From positions 1 to 26,011 of the forward strand of contig DDTD01000071.1 in the NCBI GenBank assembly GCA_002344005.1: 26,011 bases of DNA, given 5' to 3'. The notes under the pieces were generated by a model, which was given only the letters and a program-made list of their open reading frames with translations, did no database searches and was not told where the DNA came from. This document shows positions 7,748 through 16,847 of the stretch, one piece after another. The position numbers and the translations under genes were made by a program. The stretch's first letter is position 1, and every line of letters starts with the position of its first letter. Source of the DNA: Ignavibacteria bacterium UBA2373 (GTDB lineage: Bacteria > Bacteroidota > Ignavibacteria > Kapaibacteriales > UBA961).

Positions 7748-9499
7748 TCATTTCATTGTTTTTCTTTTTTTACTCTTTGCTCTAAATTCCTTTGGTATTT
7801 TTCCTGATAACAGTATTTTTTCAATTGTTTTTTTTGCCGATTCAAAATGTGTTTTACGTATTTTACTTTTAATAAGCAATAGAGCAGGTGTGGCAACAGA
7901 TAATTCTGTTATACCCATTCCTATAAGTAAAGATGTAATGGTATTCCATGCTGCCAATTCACCACATAAAGAAACGGAAATACCATTTGCTTTAGCCCCT
8001 GTAACGGCATGATGCATTAATCGTAAAACAGAAGGATGTAATTCATTGAACATATCCGCCACATATCCGTTATTTCTGTCAGCACCTAAGGTGTATTGAG
8101 CAAGATCATTAGAACCAATGCTGAAAAAATCTGAATATTTCCCTAAATCTGAGGCAATACAACAAGCCGCAGGCGTTTCTATCATAATGCCAACCGATAT
8201 ATGAGTATCGTAGGGGATTTGTTCTTCACGTAATTGATGCTTGACGCTGTCTATGATTTTTTTTGCTCTTTTAATTTCTTTAACCTGTGATATCATTGGT
8301 AACATTATTTTAATGTTTTTATGATTTGAAGCCCGTAAAATAGCTCGAATTTGTGTGCGAAATATTTTTTTATTACCTAATAAAAAACGTATGCCGCGAT
8401 AACCAAGAGCCGGATTCTCTTCACGTTTAACACCACCTTTTTTATCGCCCCCGACATCGAAAGTACGAATGGTGACTGTGTGCGGATACATGCGTTCAGC
8501 AATTTCTTTGTACCATATATATTGCTCATCTTCCGAAGGAAAACTACCATCACTTTTTACTAAATATTCTGTACGTACAAGCCCTATCCCCATAGCACCG
8601 GACATGATTGCCGCATCAACTTCTTCGAGTGTTTCTATATTTGCCGATAATTTTATGGTATGCTTATCTGTTGTTTCACAAGGTAACTCAATAATTTGTC
8701 CAAGAGCTTTTTGTTTTTTTTGCTCCTTTACTTGTTCCTGTTCATAATCCAATAATGTATTCGCAGTAGGATTAATAACAACTGTTCCCGAATATCCATC
8801 GCAAATGACAGTGCAATTTTCCGGTATTTTTTTTGTTATATTTGGTATTCCTATAATTGCAGGAATACGCAGAGACCGTGCTAAGATTGAAACATGCGAT
8901 GCTATACCGCCTATTTCTGTTATAATTGCAGATACTCCTCTTTTATGCAATTCTAATAAATCTGTCGGAGTGATGCTGTGCGAAATAATTATGGCACCAT
9001 TGCTGATACTGCTAATAGGTTTTCGTTTGCCTATATGCACAAGTAATCTGTGACGTACATGATCTAATTCCGCAGATCTTTCTCGCATCGCTTCGTCTTT
9101 AGCATTCTGAAATAATGCACATTGAGCGTCGAATTCATCTTCGATTGCTTGAACCGCGGATCGTGTAGTATATATTCTTTTGGTTATTTCTTGTTGTAAT
9201 GTAGGGTCCTGTAATATCATGGAATATGTTTCCATAATATCATGAATTGCCGTTTCGTGGTCATTATGGATAACCGAGGTTATTTCGGCAAGACTTTTTT
9301 CTATTGCAATAGAAAATTTTTTAATTTCAGCGGGTATTTTTTCAGGGGAAACTTGTATGTTTTTTGATGGTCGTAATTTTTTTATCACCACAACATTATG
9401 CGAACATATAGCAATGCCTGCCGAAGCAGGAATTCCTTTTAATAATCGTTCAGTTGTAGCCTGATGTTCTTGAACTGATAATTCAGATAATTCTGTCAT
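7748..9499 (-). CDS. ptsI: Phosphoenolpyruvate-protein phosphotransferase (PTS enzyme I)
   Basis: Enzyme I takes phosphate from phosphoenolpyruvate onto a histidine and passes it to HPr, the first step of the PTS. At 583 residues it is full length. Order: N-terminal GIPASAGIAI (22-31), helical HPr-binding region (~35-150), phospho-histidine motif GGIASHVSILAR (H202), then the PEP-binding barrel with RTEYL (R309), RTFDVGGDKK (R345), IETPAA (E441), the signature FFSIGSNDLAQYTLGADRN (458-476) and catalytic SLCGELA (C512). All key residues are present, so it should be active. No HPr or EII gene is seen here; partners must be elsewhere, or the system may be regulatory. It lies 12 bp downstream of the aminopeptidase gene on the same strand and ends 7 bp from the end of dacB, tail to tail. 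Confidence 0.95.
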   Translation of the reverse strand: MTELSELSVQEHQATTERLLKGIPASAGIAICSHNVVVIKKLRPSKNIQVSPEKIPAEIKKFSIAIEKSLAEITSVIHNDHETAIHDIMETYSMILQDPTLQQEITKRIYTTRSAVQAIEDEFDAQCALFQNAKDEAMRERSAELDHVRHRLLVHIGKRKPISSISNGAIIISHSITPTDLLELHKRGVSAIITEIGGIASHVSILARSLRIPAIIGIPNITKKIPENCTVICDGYSGTVVINPTANTLLDYEQEQVKEQKKQKALGQIIELPCETTDKHTIKLSANIETLEEVDAAIMSGAMGIGLVRTEYLVKSDGSFPSEDEQYIWYKEIAERMYPHTVTIRTFDVGGDKKGGVKREENPALGYRGIRFLLGNKKIFRTQIRAILRASNHKNIKIMLPMISQVKEIKRAKKIIDSVKHQLREEQIPYDTHISVGIMIETPAACCIASDLGKYSDFFSIGSNDLAQYTLGADRNNGYVADMFNELHPSVLRLMHHAVTGAKANGISVSLCGELAAWNTITSLLIGMGITELSVATPALLLIKSKIRKTHFESAKKTIEKILLSGKIPKEFRAKSKKRKTMK

Positions 9500-9511
9500 A
9501 ACACCATAAAA

Positions 9512-11671
9512 TTAATGATAAATCGTACAAGGCAATGCTTGTGTTGAATTATGCGTACGTATGATGATTGTATAAGAGCCGGATGGAATAGAACTTAAAT
9601 CCCATGAATAGGAAAAGTCCCCTTGGGGAATAAATCCTTCATGAATAGTAGCTATCAGTTTACCTTGATTGTTAATAGCTGAAATGTGATAATATTGATA
9701 TTGTGGATTAGATAATGATAGTGTTACTGTATTGTGTGCAGGATTAGGATATATAACAGGTCTGTTCTCATCTAATGTTCTATCAGACACAGATGTAAGA
9801 TAATTAGTACGCTCAGCTAAAATAGAGGAGTCAGGGTCAATAATCACATCAGTTACAGGAAATTTTGTTTCAAAGGTAATCACTTGTTTGCGTTGATTAT
9901 TAAGAAATGTTTTGCGTTCCGCAGGAATTCCTGAGCCATTTTTTGAGCGCAATTCTAATGTTACGGGCATAATAAATACATCGGGAACAAGACTACCGCT
10001 TTGGTTTTGTTCTACAGTGACAGTTGTAGTGAAGTTTTCGCTGCCATTAGGCGTAGATATTGCGGAAACACTATAAATAGGATGACCGGCAGAATAAAGC
10101 CATTGAGTAAAAAACTGTTCCCAGGTCATTCCATCAAGGGTTATTTCTCGTTCTAAATGTTGCTGAAGTTCTGCGGTCTCGGCTGAACTGAAACGATGTG
10201 TATTAATCCAAGAACGTAAAGATTGAAAAAACTTCTCATCACCGGATACTTTACGCATCATGTGATAAATCCACCCTGCTTTACAATACGTTGTTGCATA
10301 ATTAAAAATACGTTCAAGAGGAATACCCCAAACAGGAGGTTGTGCCCCTGAGCGTATATAGGCATCTCTTCTTATATTCATGTGATGAATATATAAATCA
10401 TTGCCGCCCCATGATTCATACCATAATGCTTCACCCCATGTTGCGCCACCTTCATTCAGCCATATATCTTTCCATGTTGCGCAAGTAACTAAATCGCCCA
10501 ACCATTGATGGGCTATTTCATGAGCAATACCAACGGCACTCCAACGACGTGCCCATATTCTGTTTGTGGTTGTCATTGTCTGATGTTCCATACCTCCAAA
10601 ATTAAAGGGAGCAGCCACAGTATGACCATATTTCACAAATGGATATTCGCCAAATAATCGTGAATAAGCGGCAATCATACCCGGAGCATCACCTAAGGTC
10701 TGCAGAGCATTCATTTCCGCATTATCTTCTGTATCTGCTTTCATATCAATTTCCCACACATAATTATCAATCGGAATAGAATCATTGGGACTAGTGACTT
10801 TTTTATACCATTGACGAAACATAGTAAAACGTGAAGCATTGGCAACCATGAGGTATGTTGGTATTAGTGTTGTGTCTAACCACTGATAATCAGCATATCG
10901 CTTACCGGTTTGAGTATCTGTGCCCTCAGTAATTGATTGCAAAAGACCATTTGAGGAAACAGAAAATGGTGTTTTTTCGCCATCAGTGCGTGGAACACGT
11001 ACCGTTATGGATGCTCTGGCTTTGTCGTAGGGCGCATCATTACATGGCATCCAGTAACGAGCATTATTAGGTTGATTCATTGTATAGATAATACCTTCCG
11101 GATTGACCAATGGTTTACTGTTTTTATCGGTTATGCCGGAAGCCGCACCTTTGGAATATGCATGAAAACCCCGATTTTCTTCACCAACATAGGTGTAATG
11201 AACAAAAAGGGTTAATGTATCCTTGCTCAAATATGTTTTTCCTAAATCTACGCTCCATTCCATCTCTTTTGCTTCTGCCTTTGTTGTTGTACCTGCAATG
11301 ATAACGCTGTCAATAGTGATGTTGACTGCATCAAGCCGCAGAGAACGAAGAGAGACCGTGTCTATACGAATATGAATGGCATTAATACCTGAATAGCGAC
11401 GATTAATTGTCTGGGATTCAATGGTAGAGAGGGGGTTGCGCCAATCCATAAAAAGTCTGTAACTAAGAACGTCATAAGGGCGACGCACAATATATGAAGA
11501 GGCACTTTGGTGAACTGTAGGAATACAGTTAATATGATTATGCTCAATGAGTTCCATATCATTCGATTTTTCTAAGAGATAGGATGGCATCTTGTTGATT
11601 TGCGCTGTCAATGATTGACCGATTAAGCACAAAAAGAGAAGTGCATATACAGTATGTAGAGCCGATTTCAT
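9512..11671 (-). CDS. M1-family metallo-aminopeptidase with T9SS sorting domain
   Basis: This predicted zinc aminopeptidase removes N-terminal residues from peptides outside the cell. From ATG 11671 (719 residues) it begins with a classical signal peptide (MKSALHTVYALLFLCLIGQSL); a TTG two codons upstream is less likely. The M1 N-terminal beta domain is followed by GGMEHQ (359-364; the exopeptidase motif, usually GxMEN), the zinc site HEIAH (384-388) with the third ligand E407 in WLNEGG, and a candidate catalytic tyrosine near 462 (YATTYCKAGWIYHM). The last ~80 residues (VIYPNPAHNTVTLSLS ... IPSGSYTIIIRT) form a type A T9SS sorting domain, so the product should reach the cell surface. It is followed by ptsI after 12 bp. 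A 112-bp gap separates it from the kinase operon, so it may have its own promoter. Confidence 0.93.
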   Translation of the reverse strand: MKSALHTVYALLFLCLIGQSLTAQINKMPSYLLEKSNDMELIEHNHINCIPTVHQSASSYIVRRPYDVLSYRLFMDWRNPLSTIESQTINRRYSGINAIHIRIDTVSLRSLRLDAVNITIDSVIIAGTTTKAEAKEMEWSVDLGKTYLSKDTLTLFVHYTYVGEENRGFHAYSKGAASGITDKNSKPLVNPEGIIYTMNQPNNARYWMPCNDAPYDKARASITVRVPRTDGEKTPFSVSSNGLLQSITEGTDTQTGKRYADYQWLDTTLIPTYLMVANASRFTMFRQWYKKVTSPNDSIPIDNYVWEIDMKADTEDNAEMNALQTLGDAPGMIAAYSRLFGEYPFVKYGHTVAAPFNFGGMEHQTMTTTNRIWARRWSAVGIAHEIAHQWLGDLVTCATWKDIWLNEGGATWGEALWYESWGGNDLYIHHMNIRRDAYIRSGAQPPVWGIPLERIFNYATTYCKAGWIYHMMRKVSGDEKFFQSLRSWINTHRFSSAETAELQQHLEREITLDGMTWEQFFTQWLYSAGHPIYSVSAISTPNGSENFTTTVTVEQNQSGSLVPDVFIMPVTLELRSKNGSGIPAERKTFLNNQRKQVITFETKFPVTDVIIDPDSSILAERTNYLTSVSDRTLDENRPVIYPNPAHNTVTLSLSNPQYQYYHISAINNQGKLIATIHEGFIPQGDFSYSWDLSSIPSGSYTIIIRTHNSTQALPCTIYH

Positions 11672-11698
11672 AAGCAAAAAATGATTTTATAATAATAT

Positions 11699-11704
11699 AT
11701 TGTA
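11699..11704 (-). promoter_or_regulatory. Candidate -10-like box (TACAAT) upstream of the M1 aminopeptidase
   Basis: Read on the minus strand, CGTACAAT lies 27 bases before ATG 11671. The same eight bases lie 15 bases before the kinase start (15460-15465 for TACAAT). TACAAT resembles a -10 element; no good -35 is seen at 16-18 bp. This is a weak call. Confidence 0.2.
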
Positions 11705-11783
11705 CGATAAAGAACACGAAGCAGTGATTTTGATTCGGCAACTTACGAAGAAAAAATCATTTATAGGCATGGTAGAGAGCAGT

Positions 11784-12110
11784 TTACCAAGACTTCCCTG
11801 AAGAGTAAAGCTGTCGAGTGACTAATTTTTGTTGCTGTCTTTCTAGTATAAGGTCCGCTACTTTCAGTGGAATATCAAAAGGAAAAACCGTAGTAAAAAC
11901 TTCATGAATTTTATCTTCACTGACATCAAAGCGATAGAGAATATTCATTAGTTTTTCCGGCTGTGTAGAAAGTAAAGCGGTGATATGTTCTGCAAGTGCA
12001 TTTCGCAACTCATCAATGGATTGCAAAGTGGCATAGCAAGGAACAAGTTCATAGGAACTATGTAATGCTGAAGCAATATCACGAACATTTTCTTGTGAGC
12101 TCATATCCAT
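11784..12110 (-). CDS. Small conserved-type hypothetical protein, partner of the hybrid kinase
   Basis: This 108-residue soluble protein has no signal peptide or membrane segment. Its core (ALAEHITALLSTQPEKLM, then NILYRFDVSEDKIHEVF, ending DLILERQQQKLVTRQ) looks all-helical. From memory, short Bacteroidota proteins with an 'LL.ILYRIDV.E..L' and 'IADLIIERQLQK' pattern are similar; I cannot confirm this without a search. The ATG is only 2 bp after the kinase stop codon, so the two are surely co-transcribed and probably translationally coupled. A role as adaptor or regulator of the kinase is inference; no function is known to me. Confidence 0.8.
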   Translation of the reverse strand: MDMSSQENVRDIASALHSSYELVPCYATLQSIDELRNALAEHITALLSTQPEKLMNILYRFDVSEDKIHEVFTTVFPFDIPLKVADLILERQQQKLVTRQLYSSGKSW

Positions 12111-12112
12111 AT

Positions 12113-15100
12113 TTAGTATTTGGGTTGTATAAGCGGTAAAGTTACAGTAAATGTAGAGCCATTGTTTTCTTCACTTTCAACATTAATCGTACCTCCATGC
12201 AATTCGACGAATTCTTTGACAATATATAAGCCCAAACCACTGCCTAATTCATTGCCTACATTGCTGCCACGAATAAAAGGTGAGAACAAATCTGAAATCT
12301 CCGATGATTTAATACCTATGCCATTATCCTTAATTTTTATATATGCTGTTGCTTCCTTAGACGTAAATTCCAAGATAATTGTTGTACGTTCAGGAGAATA
12401 ACGCGAAGCATTTTTCAATAAACTTAGAACAATAAAAGAAACCATTGATTTATCAACAAAGATAGTCTGATGGGTGTTCGGAACAACAATTTGTAAATGC
12501 TGATGCCTTGTAGAAATAATAGGCAGAATGGAATCATAAATTTCGTCAAGTATCTGCTGAATAGAATAATAGTCAGGCAAAAAAGATTCGCGTAAAGAAT
12601 CAATAGAGGAGTGAGTGATAAAATCATTCATAAACTCTTCGAGTTGAACAACACGCTTAAAAATTTTATCAAGTTCATTTTTACGTTGCTCGGGCGACAT
12701 CTTATCAAAATGATGACGCAATATCTCTGCTGAAATCAATATACTTGTTAATGGCGTTCTGAATTCATGAGAAACAGTTCGGACAAAATGCGTTTTTAAT
12801 TCATTTAATTGTCGCTCTTGTGCCAATGCTTCCAATAATTCATTTCTTGCTCTCCTCTCGGTAGTAATGTCATAAAAGAATATTCTATATGTATTATTCG
12901 ATAATCTATGAACTTCCATCTCATAAAAATAATTGTTATGAGAATATTCTACGGTGTATTGTTGTTCAAATTCTTGTGATGCAAATATTGACAAAAAATT
13001 GTAACTGCTCGTATCTGTGGTGTCTTTACCAAATTGTGATAGTGCTGAATTATTTGCATACGTAACAACACCTTCTGATGTTATCTCGATAATAGGGATG
13101 TCGCTTTGTTCGGGTATAGAAGCAAGATGACGTAAAGTAATCTCATTTTCCTTCTGTTCTGTAATATCTCTTGCTGTTTGAATAACAATAATTTTTCCAT
13201 TATCTTCAAAATATTTTGCCAAAAAATTATCAAGCCAACGATATCCTTTTGTTGGATGTAAAAAACGATATGTCTGATGAAGATGGGTTTGTGTATCATC
13301 ATCCAACCATTGCGTAACTGTTCTGATAAACTCATTGTTATCATCAGGGTGAAAATAATTTTCTAACATTTCCTGGTCAAGAGCATTAAATTGCTCAATG
13401 GATAATCCTGTGATTTTTTGAAATTCTTTGTTTGCAAATTGAGGTGTTAATACATTGTTAATCTGTTCACTGATAAGAATACCTATAGGAGCTATGTCCG
13501 ATAAAATTCCAAATTGTTGCTTACTAGCATCTAACATTTTTTCAACTTTACGTAATTGAGTAATATCAATTGCTGATCCAACTACTTCTTTGACTTTGCC
13601 GTCAACAATAATTGGATTAAGAGAAAAAAGGAGTACCATTGAACTATTCGGTAGTGGGACTTCTTCTAATACAGATTCTCCTTCGAAGGCACGCAGTACG
13701 GGTGGTAAAGACAATCGAGATTGATCCTCACCAAATATTTCATCAATTGATTGACCAACTATTTTTTCTGTTGTCAAATCACCTGCTAATTTGCCATCAC
13801 GCATTGCATAGGCAATTTTACCGTCTTCACGACGATATAATCGTACAACAAGATTTTGTAAGTTGTTAACAGTTTTCTTGAAATTTTCTTCCAATGACTG
13901 GGTAATAATCTCTTCGGCTCTTTTTAATGTTGTGATGTCCACAGTAAATTGATTTGCATAAAGAATATCGCCTGTTTGTTCATCAAAATCACTGTAAATA
14001 TAATTATCTGTCCATACATAATCACCTCTCAAATTCTTCATTTTATATGTAATATGAAGAATCCCTTCCATTTTATTATCTGTCCATTCTTTAGTTTTAC
14101 GAAATATGTCTTCACGTTCATTATCATCAATACTTTCATGTAATAAATAATCAATATTGTGTTTGAAATCTTCTAAGTTACCGCCAACAATACGCTCAAA
14201 CTCTCTATTGTAATACACGTATTCATTGGTACGAAGATTTTTACGAATAAAAGCGATTGGTGCATTTTCAATAAAATGATAGAGTGTTGTCTCTGCTTCA
14301 CGCAATTCTTTTTTTGTTTTTTCATTTTCGGAAATATCTTGAATTGCTGCGATAGATCCTATTATAGTGCCATCATTATCTGTTAATGGCGTTGCATGTA
14401 CTTGCACGGTGCATAAGGTCTTGTCGGCTCGATGAACAACAACGGTATATGTTTCTACAATTCCTTGTTTACGGTTAGTCATGTATTGTTGCAACAATGA
14501 GTCTGCATGAAGAGTATTGTCAATCCATTCTCGCTCATTTGTGCCGATGAACTGTTCTTTTTCGATGCCGAATATGTCTTTTACTCTTGAATTTGCATTA
14601 ATAATTTGGCCATGTAAATCCGTAAACACAACTGCTTCGCTGAGAGAATCCAAAAGAGCTATATGTTGATTTTCTCGCTCAAAAAATGACGTATATTTGT
14701 TGCGCTCTTCGGTAACATCACGTAGAATAAATACTGCTCCATTGTGCCATAAATTATCATTGATTTGTCTTAATGGAGAGGACTGGATATGAATATATCG
14801 TGGTATTTTATTAGTTGTGATATTCAAATCATGTCCGGATTTATAATATTCACACAGCGATGTGAAATCAACACTTGTTTCATTCTGTATAAAATTAGTA
14901 ATTGAATGAGGCGGTGGCTGTTGTTCAAAATATTCTGCAAATAGCTTTTGTGCAGCATTATTGCTATGTAATATTATGCCTTTGCCGTCCGTGGTGATAA
15001 GGGCATCGGAAACAGCAGCCAATGTAGCGTGCAATATATCTTCTTGCAGTAATATTTTTTTTTCTTTTGAATGTTTGTCGAATGCCATTTCGGCGGCAAT

Positions 15101-15445
15101 ATACAGCTCATCAAAATTGATGGGTTTTAGTAAATATCCATAAGAACGAACATTACGCGCACGTTCCGTCATCAGTATCTGAACATTCGATGTAACAAAA
15201 ATAGTCGGAATATCGTGATTTGTATGTAATGCTGCGGCTAAGTCAATTCCGTCTTTATCATTTCCAAGAGCAATATCGAGAATAGCAAGACCGAATGAAT
15301 AATGCTTAGCTGCGGTGAAGGCGCTCTCATAATCGTGGGCAATGACACTATTGTTATAACCCATTTTTTGCAATTCTCTTTGAATCGAAAGTGCAATAAG
15401 ATGTTCATCTTCAACGATAAGTATGGATATATCTCTGGACTGCAT
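12113..15445 (-). CDS. Hybrid sensor histidine kinase: N-terminal receiver, six PAS domains, kinase core
   Basis: The protein has 1110 residues and no signal peptide or membrane helix, so it is probably cytoplasmic. The receiver domain (about 5-122) has all key residues: E12/D13, phospho-acceptor D57 (AILDIALG), T85 and K107 (LLKP). Six PAS domains follow at about 135-245, 255-375, 385-500, 510-635, 640-770 and 775-875; several end in the typical DIT motif before the next coiled linker (AIQDISE, FTVDITTLK, AIDITQLRK, ARDITEQKE, YDITTERR). The kinase core has the H box SHEFRTPLT (phospho-histidine near 893), N box LLKNASRYSP, G1 box DNGIGI and G2 box GSGLGLYIVK. It probably integrates redox, ligand or partner signals through the PAS array. 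The receiver at the N-terminus suggests that another kinase modulates it. No DNA-binding output domain or separate response regulator is seen next to it. Confidence 0.93.
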   Translation of the reverse strand: MQSRDISILIVEDEHLIALSIQRELQKMGYNNSVIAHDYESAFTAAKHYSFGLAILDIALGNDKDGIDLAAALHTNHDIPTIFVTSNVQILMTERARNVRSYGYLLKPINFDELYIAAEMAFDKHSKEKKILLQEDILHATLAAVSDALITTDGKGIILHSNNAAQKLFAEYFEQQPPPHSITNFIQNETSVDFTSLCEYYKSGHDLNITTNKIPRYIHIQSSPLRQINDNLWHNGAVFILRDVTEERNKYTSFFERENQHIALLDSLSEAVVFTDLHGQIINANSRVKDIFGIEKEQFIGTNEREWIDNTLHADSLLQQYMTNRKQGIVETYTVVVHRADKTLCTVQVHATPLTDNDGTIIGSIAAIQDISENEKTKKELREAETTLYHFIENAPIAFIRKNLRTNEYVYYNREFERIVGGNLEDFKHNIDYLLHESIDDNEREDIFRKTKEWTDNKMEGILHITYKMKNLRGDYVWTDNYIYSDFDEQTGDILYANQFTVDITTLKRAEEIITQSLEENFKKTVNNLQNLVVRLYRREDGKIAYAMRDGKLAGDLTTEKIVGQSIDEIFGEDQSRLSLPPVLRAFEGESVLEEVPLPNSSMVLLFSLNPIIVDGKVKEVVGSAIDITQLRKVEKMLDASKQQFGILSDIAPIGILISEQINNVLTPQFANKEFQKITGLSIEQFNALDQEMLENYFHPDDNNEFIRTVTQWLDDDTQTHLHQTYRFLHPTKGYRWLDNFLAKYFEDNGKIIVIQTARDITEQKENEITLRHLASIPEQSDIPIIEITSEGVVTYANNSALSQFGKDTTDTSSYNFLSIFASQEFEQQYTVEYSHNNYFYEMEVHRLSNNTYRIFFYDITTERRARNELLEALAQERQLNELKTHFVRTVSHEFRTPLTSILISAEILRHHFDKMSPEQRKNELDKIFKRVVQLEEFMNDFITHSSIDSLRESFLPDYYSIQQILDEIYDSILPIISTRHQHLQIVVPNTHQTIFVDKSMVSFIVLSLLKNASRYSPERTTIILEFTSKEATAYIKIKDNGIGIKSSEISDLFSPFIRGSNVGNELGSGLGLYIVKEFVELHGGTINVESEENNGSTFTVTLPLIQPKY

Positions 15446-15607
15446 GAATGATAGTTAGGATTGTACGAAGTAAATAAATATGTGAAATACTGCCGACATG
15501 ATTTATTCTGTTATGTCTTATGCCGCAGATATAGGTATCAATACGAATTGTGTTGAACAACATGATCTCAAGCACAATATTGTATATAAAAACTGCCGAT
15601 TGATAAG

Positions 15608-15642
15608 TAGCTCCTTTATGTCATTATTATATAAAGGAGCTA
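15608..15642 (-). terminator. Hairpin terminator after pdxH
   Basis: A perfect 12-bp inverted repeat (TAGCTCCTTTAT / ATAAAGGAGCTA) with an 11-base loop starts 11 bp beyond the pdxH stop codon, between pdxH and the kinase gene, both on the minus strand. On this strand the stem is followed by CTTATC rather than a T-run, so termination may be partial. The rest of the 208-bp spacer shows nothing else clear. Confidence 0.6.
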
Positions 15643-15653
15643 TTTGTTTAATG

Positions 15654-16286
15654 TTACGGTGAAAGTCTTTGTTTTTTCCATGCCACGCCATCCCGAGAAA
15701 ATTCGATTCTGTCATGAAGACGATTGGGGCGGCCTTGCCAAAATTCAAAATAATGGGGCATTAACCGATAGCCACCCCAAAAATCAGGTAAAGGTACATT
15801 ACTGCCAAAACGTTGTTGATAGTCAGAAAACGCTGTGTCTAATTGCTCTCTGTTTTCTATAATGCTACTTTGTGCCGAAGCCCATGCACCAATTTGGCTT
15901 TCCAATGGTCTGCTGAAAAAATAATCTGCACTTTCTTGGCGGCTTATTTTTTCGACGACTCCTTCAATGCGAACTTGTCTTTGTAACTCAAGCCAAAAAA
16001 ACAATAAAGACGCTTGAGGATTGGCAACAAGATTTTTGCCTTTTTTACTTTCATAATTCGTAAAAAATATAAAGCCTTTTTCATCAAAATGTTTTAATAA
16101 TACTACACGCGATGTAGGCATACCCTCCGGTGTGACTGTTGCTAACACCATCGCATTCGGTTCTTCTATCTTTGCATTTTGTGCTTCAGTAAACCAGCGG
16201 TCAAATTGTATATGCGGTGTGTCGGCTATATGTTCTTGCGTCAATCCATGCAGTGTATATTCTTTGCGTAAGTCTCCGAGTTTCAT
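15654..16286 (-). CDS. pdxH: Pyridoxamine/pyridoxine 5'-phosphate oxidase
   Basis: PdxH oxidises pyridoxamine or pyridoxine phosphate to pyridoxal 5'-phosphate, using FMN and oxygen, in the cytoplasm. The 210-residue length is typical. Visible family features are the N-terminal substrate-binding start (LRKEYTLHGL), the FMN-binding core (NAMVLATVTPEGMPTSRVVLLK, FIFFTNYESKKGKNL, and QVRIEGVVEKIS), SRPLESQIGAWAS, and the C-terminal signature PDFWGGYRLMPHYFEFWQGRPNRLHDR. It starts 4 bp after the 3-hydroxyanthranilate dioxygenase gene, so the two are translated from one mRNA. Pyridoxal phosphate is the cofactor of kynureninase, which makes the substrate of that dioxygenase; this metabolic link may explain the pairing (inference). 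It is the last gene before the hairpin terminator. Confidence 0.96.
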   Translation of the reverse strand: MKLGDLRKEYTLHGLTQEHIADTPHIQFDRWFTEAQNAKIEEPNAMVLATVTPEGMPTSRVVLLKHFDEKGFIFFTNYESKKGKNLVANPQASLLFFWLELQRQVRIEGVVEKISRQESADYFFSRPLESQIGAWASAQSSIIENREQLDTAFSDYQQRFGSNVPLPDFWGGYRLMPHYFEFWQGRPNRLHDRIEFSRDGVAWKKQRLSP

Positions 16287-16290
16287 AGTT

Positions 16291-16815
16291 TTATTTTTTG
16301 GGTTGTGGAGGTTCCATCACAGTGCCGCACGCATTGCAAGTGCGCAATTCTTCCGAACCGTAAAATTTAGCAAAAATTGGTGGTAATTGCTTCACAATAT
16401 CTGTCAATAGTAAAAATTCTTCATATAATTTATTGCCGCAATTTTCACAAAACCACATAAATGCATCAAGTTCTTTTTGCTCTCTGCGACGTTCAATCAC
16501 AAGTCCAACGGTGTTTTCGCCTCTTTGTGGTGAGTGTGGAGTGCGTGGCGGCAATAAAAATATTTCACCTTCGCGAATATGAATATCACGAGGTTTTCCT
16601 TCATCAATTATTTTTACGGTGATATCACCCTCTAATTGATAAAAAAATTCTTCGCCTTCATTGTAGTGATAATCTTTGCGGGAGTTTGGACCGCCGACAA
16701 CCATTACAATAAACTCGGTATCTTGATACACTGTTGCATTACCAACGGGTGGCTTTAATAAATGACGATGCTCGTCTATCCATTGCTTAAAATTAAAAGG
16801 CGATTGTACTGCCAT
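16291..16815 (-). CDS. nbaC: 3-hydroxyanthranilate 3,4-dioxygenase
   Basis: This Fe(II) cupin enzyme opens the ring of 3-hydroxyanthranilate, giving 2-amino-3-carboxymuconate semialdehyde, which cyclises to quinolinate for NAD synthesis or is degraded (kynurenine pathway). The 174-residue protein has the iron ligands expected for the family: H50, E56 (in SRKDYHYNEGEEFFYQLEG) and H94 (PPRTPHSPQRGE). Conserved substrate-contact arginines are at R46 and R98. The bacterial form carries a second, rubredoxin-like metal site; its two CxxC pairs are present (C123/C126 and C160/C163). A good Shine-Dalgarno supports the start. The gene lies between the 63-residue gene and pdxH in a minus-strand operon. 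No kynureninase or other tryptophan-degradation gene is visible in the window. An oxygen-using lifestyle is implied. Confidence 0.96.
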   Translation of the reverse strand: MAVQSPFNFKQWIDEHRHLLKPPVGNATVYQDTEFIVMVVGGPNSRKDYHYNEGEEFFYQLEGDITVKIIDEGKPRDIHIREGEIFLLPPRTPHSPQRGENTVGLVIERRREQKELDAFMWFCENCGNKLYEEFLLLTDIVKQLPPIFAKFYGSEELRTCNACGTVMEPPQPKK

Positions 16816-16822
16816 AATGTTT

Positions 16823-16828
16823 TCCTTT
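16823..16828 (-). promoter_or_regulatory. Ribosome binding site of the dioxygenase gene
   Basis: AAAGGA on the minus strand lies 7 bases before the ATG at 16815. It fixes the start, and it is one of the few clear Shine-Dalgarno sites in the window. Confidence 0.6.
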
Positions 16829-16847
16829 CTATACTTAAAATATGGAA

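Noticed and set aside
11679..11762. AAATGATTTT / AAAATCATTT inverted repeat around the 108-residue gene to aminopeptidase spacer
   Set aside because: The arms are 64 bp apart and AT-only apart from one base; likely chance in AT-rich DNA.
15518..15748. A 76-residue minus-strand frame across the pdxH end and its terminator
   Set aside because: It overlaps the conserved end of pdxH in another frame and runs through the hairpin; no start signal or family features.
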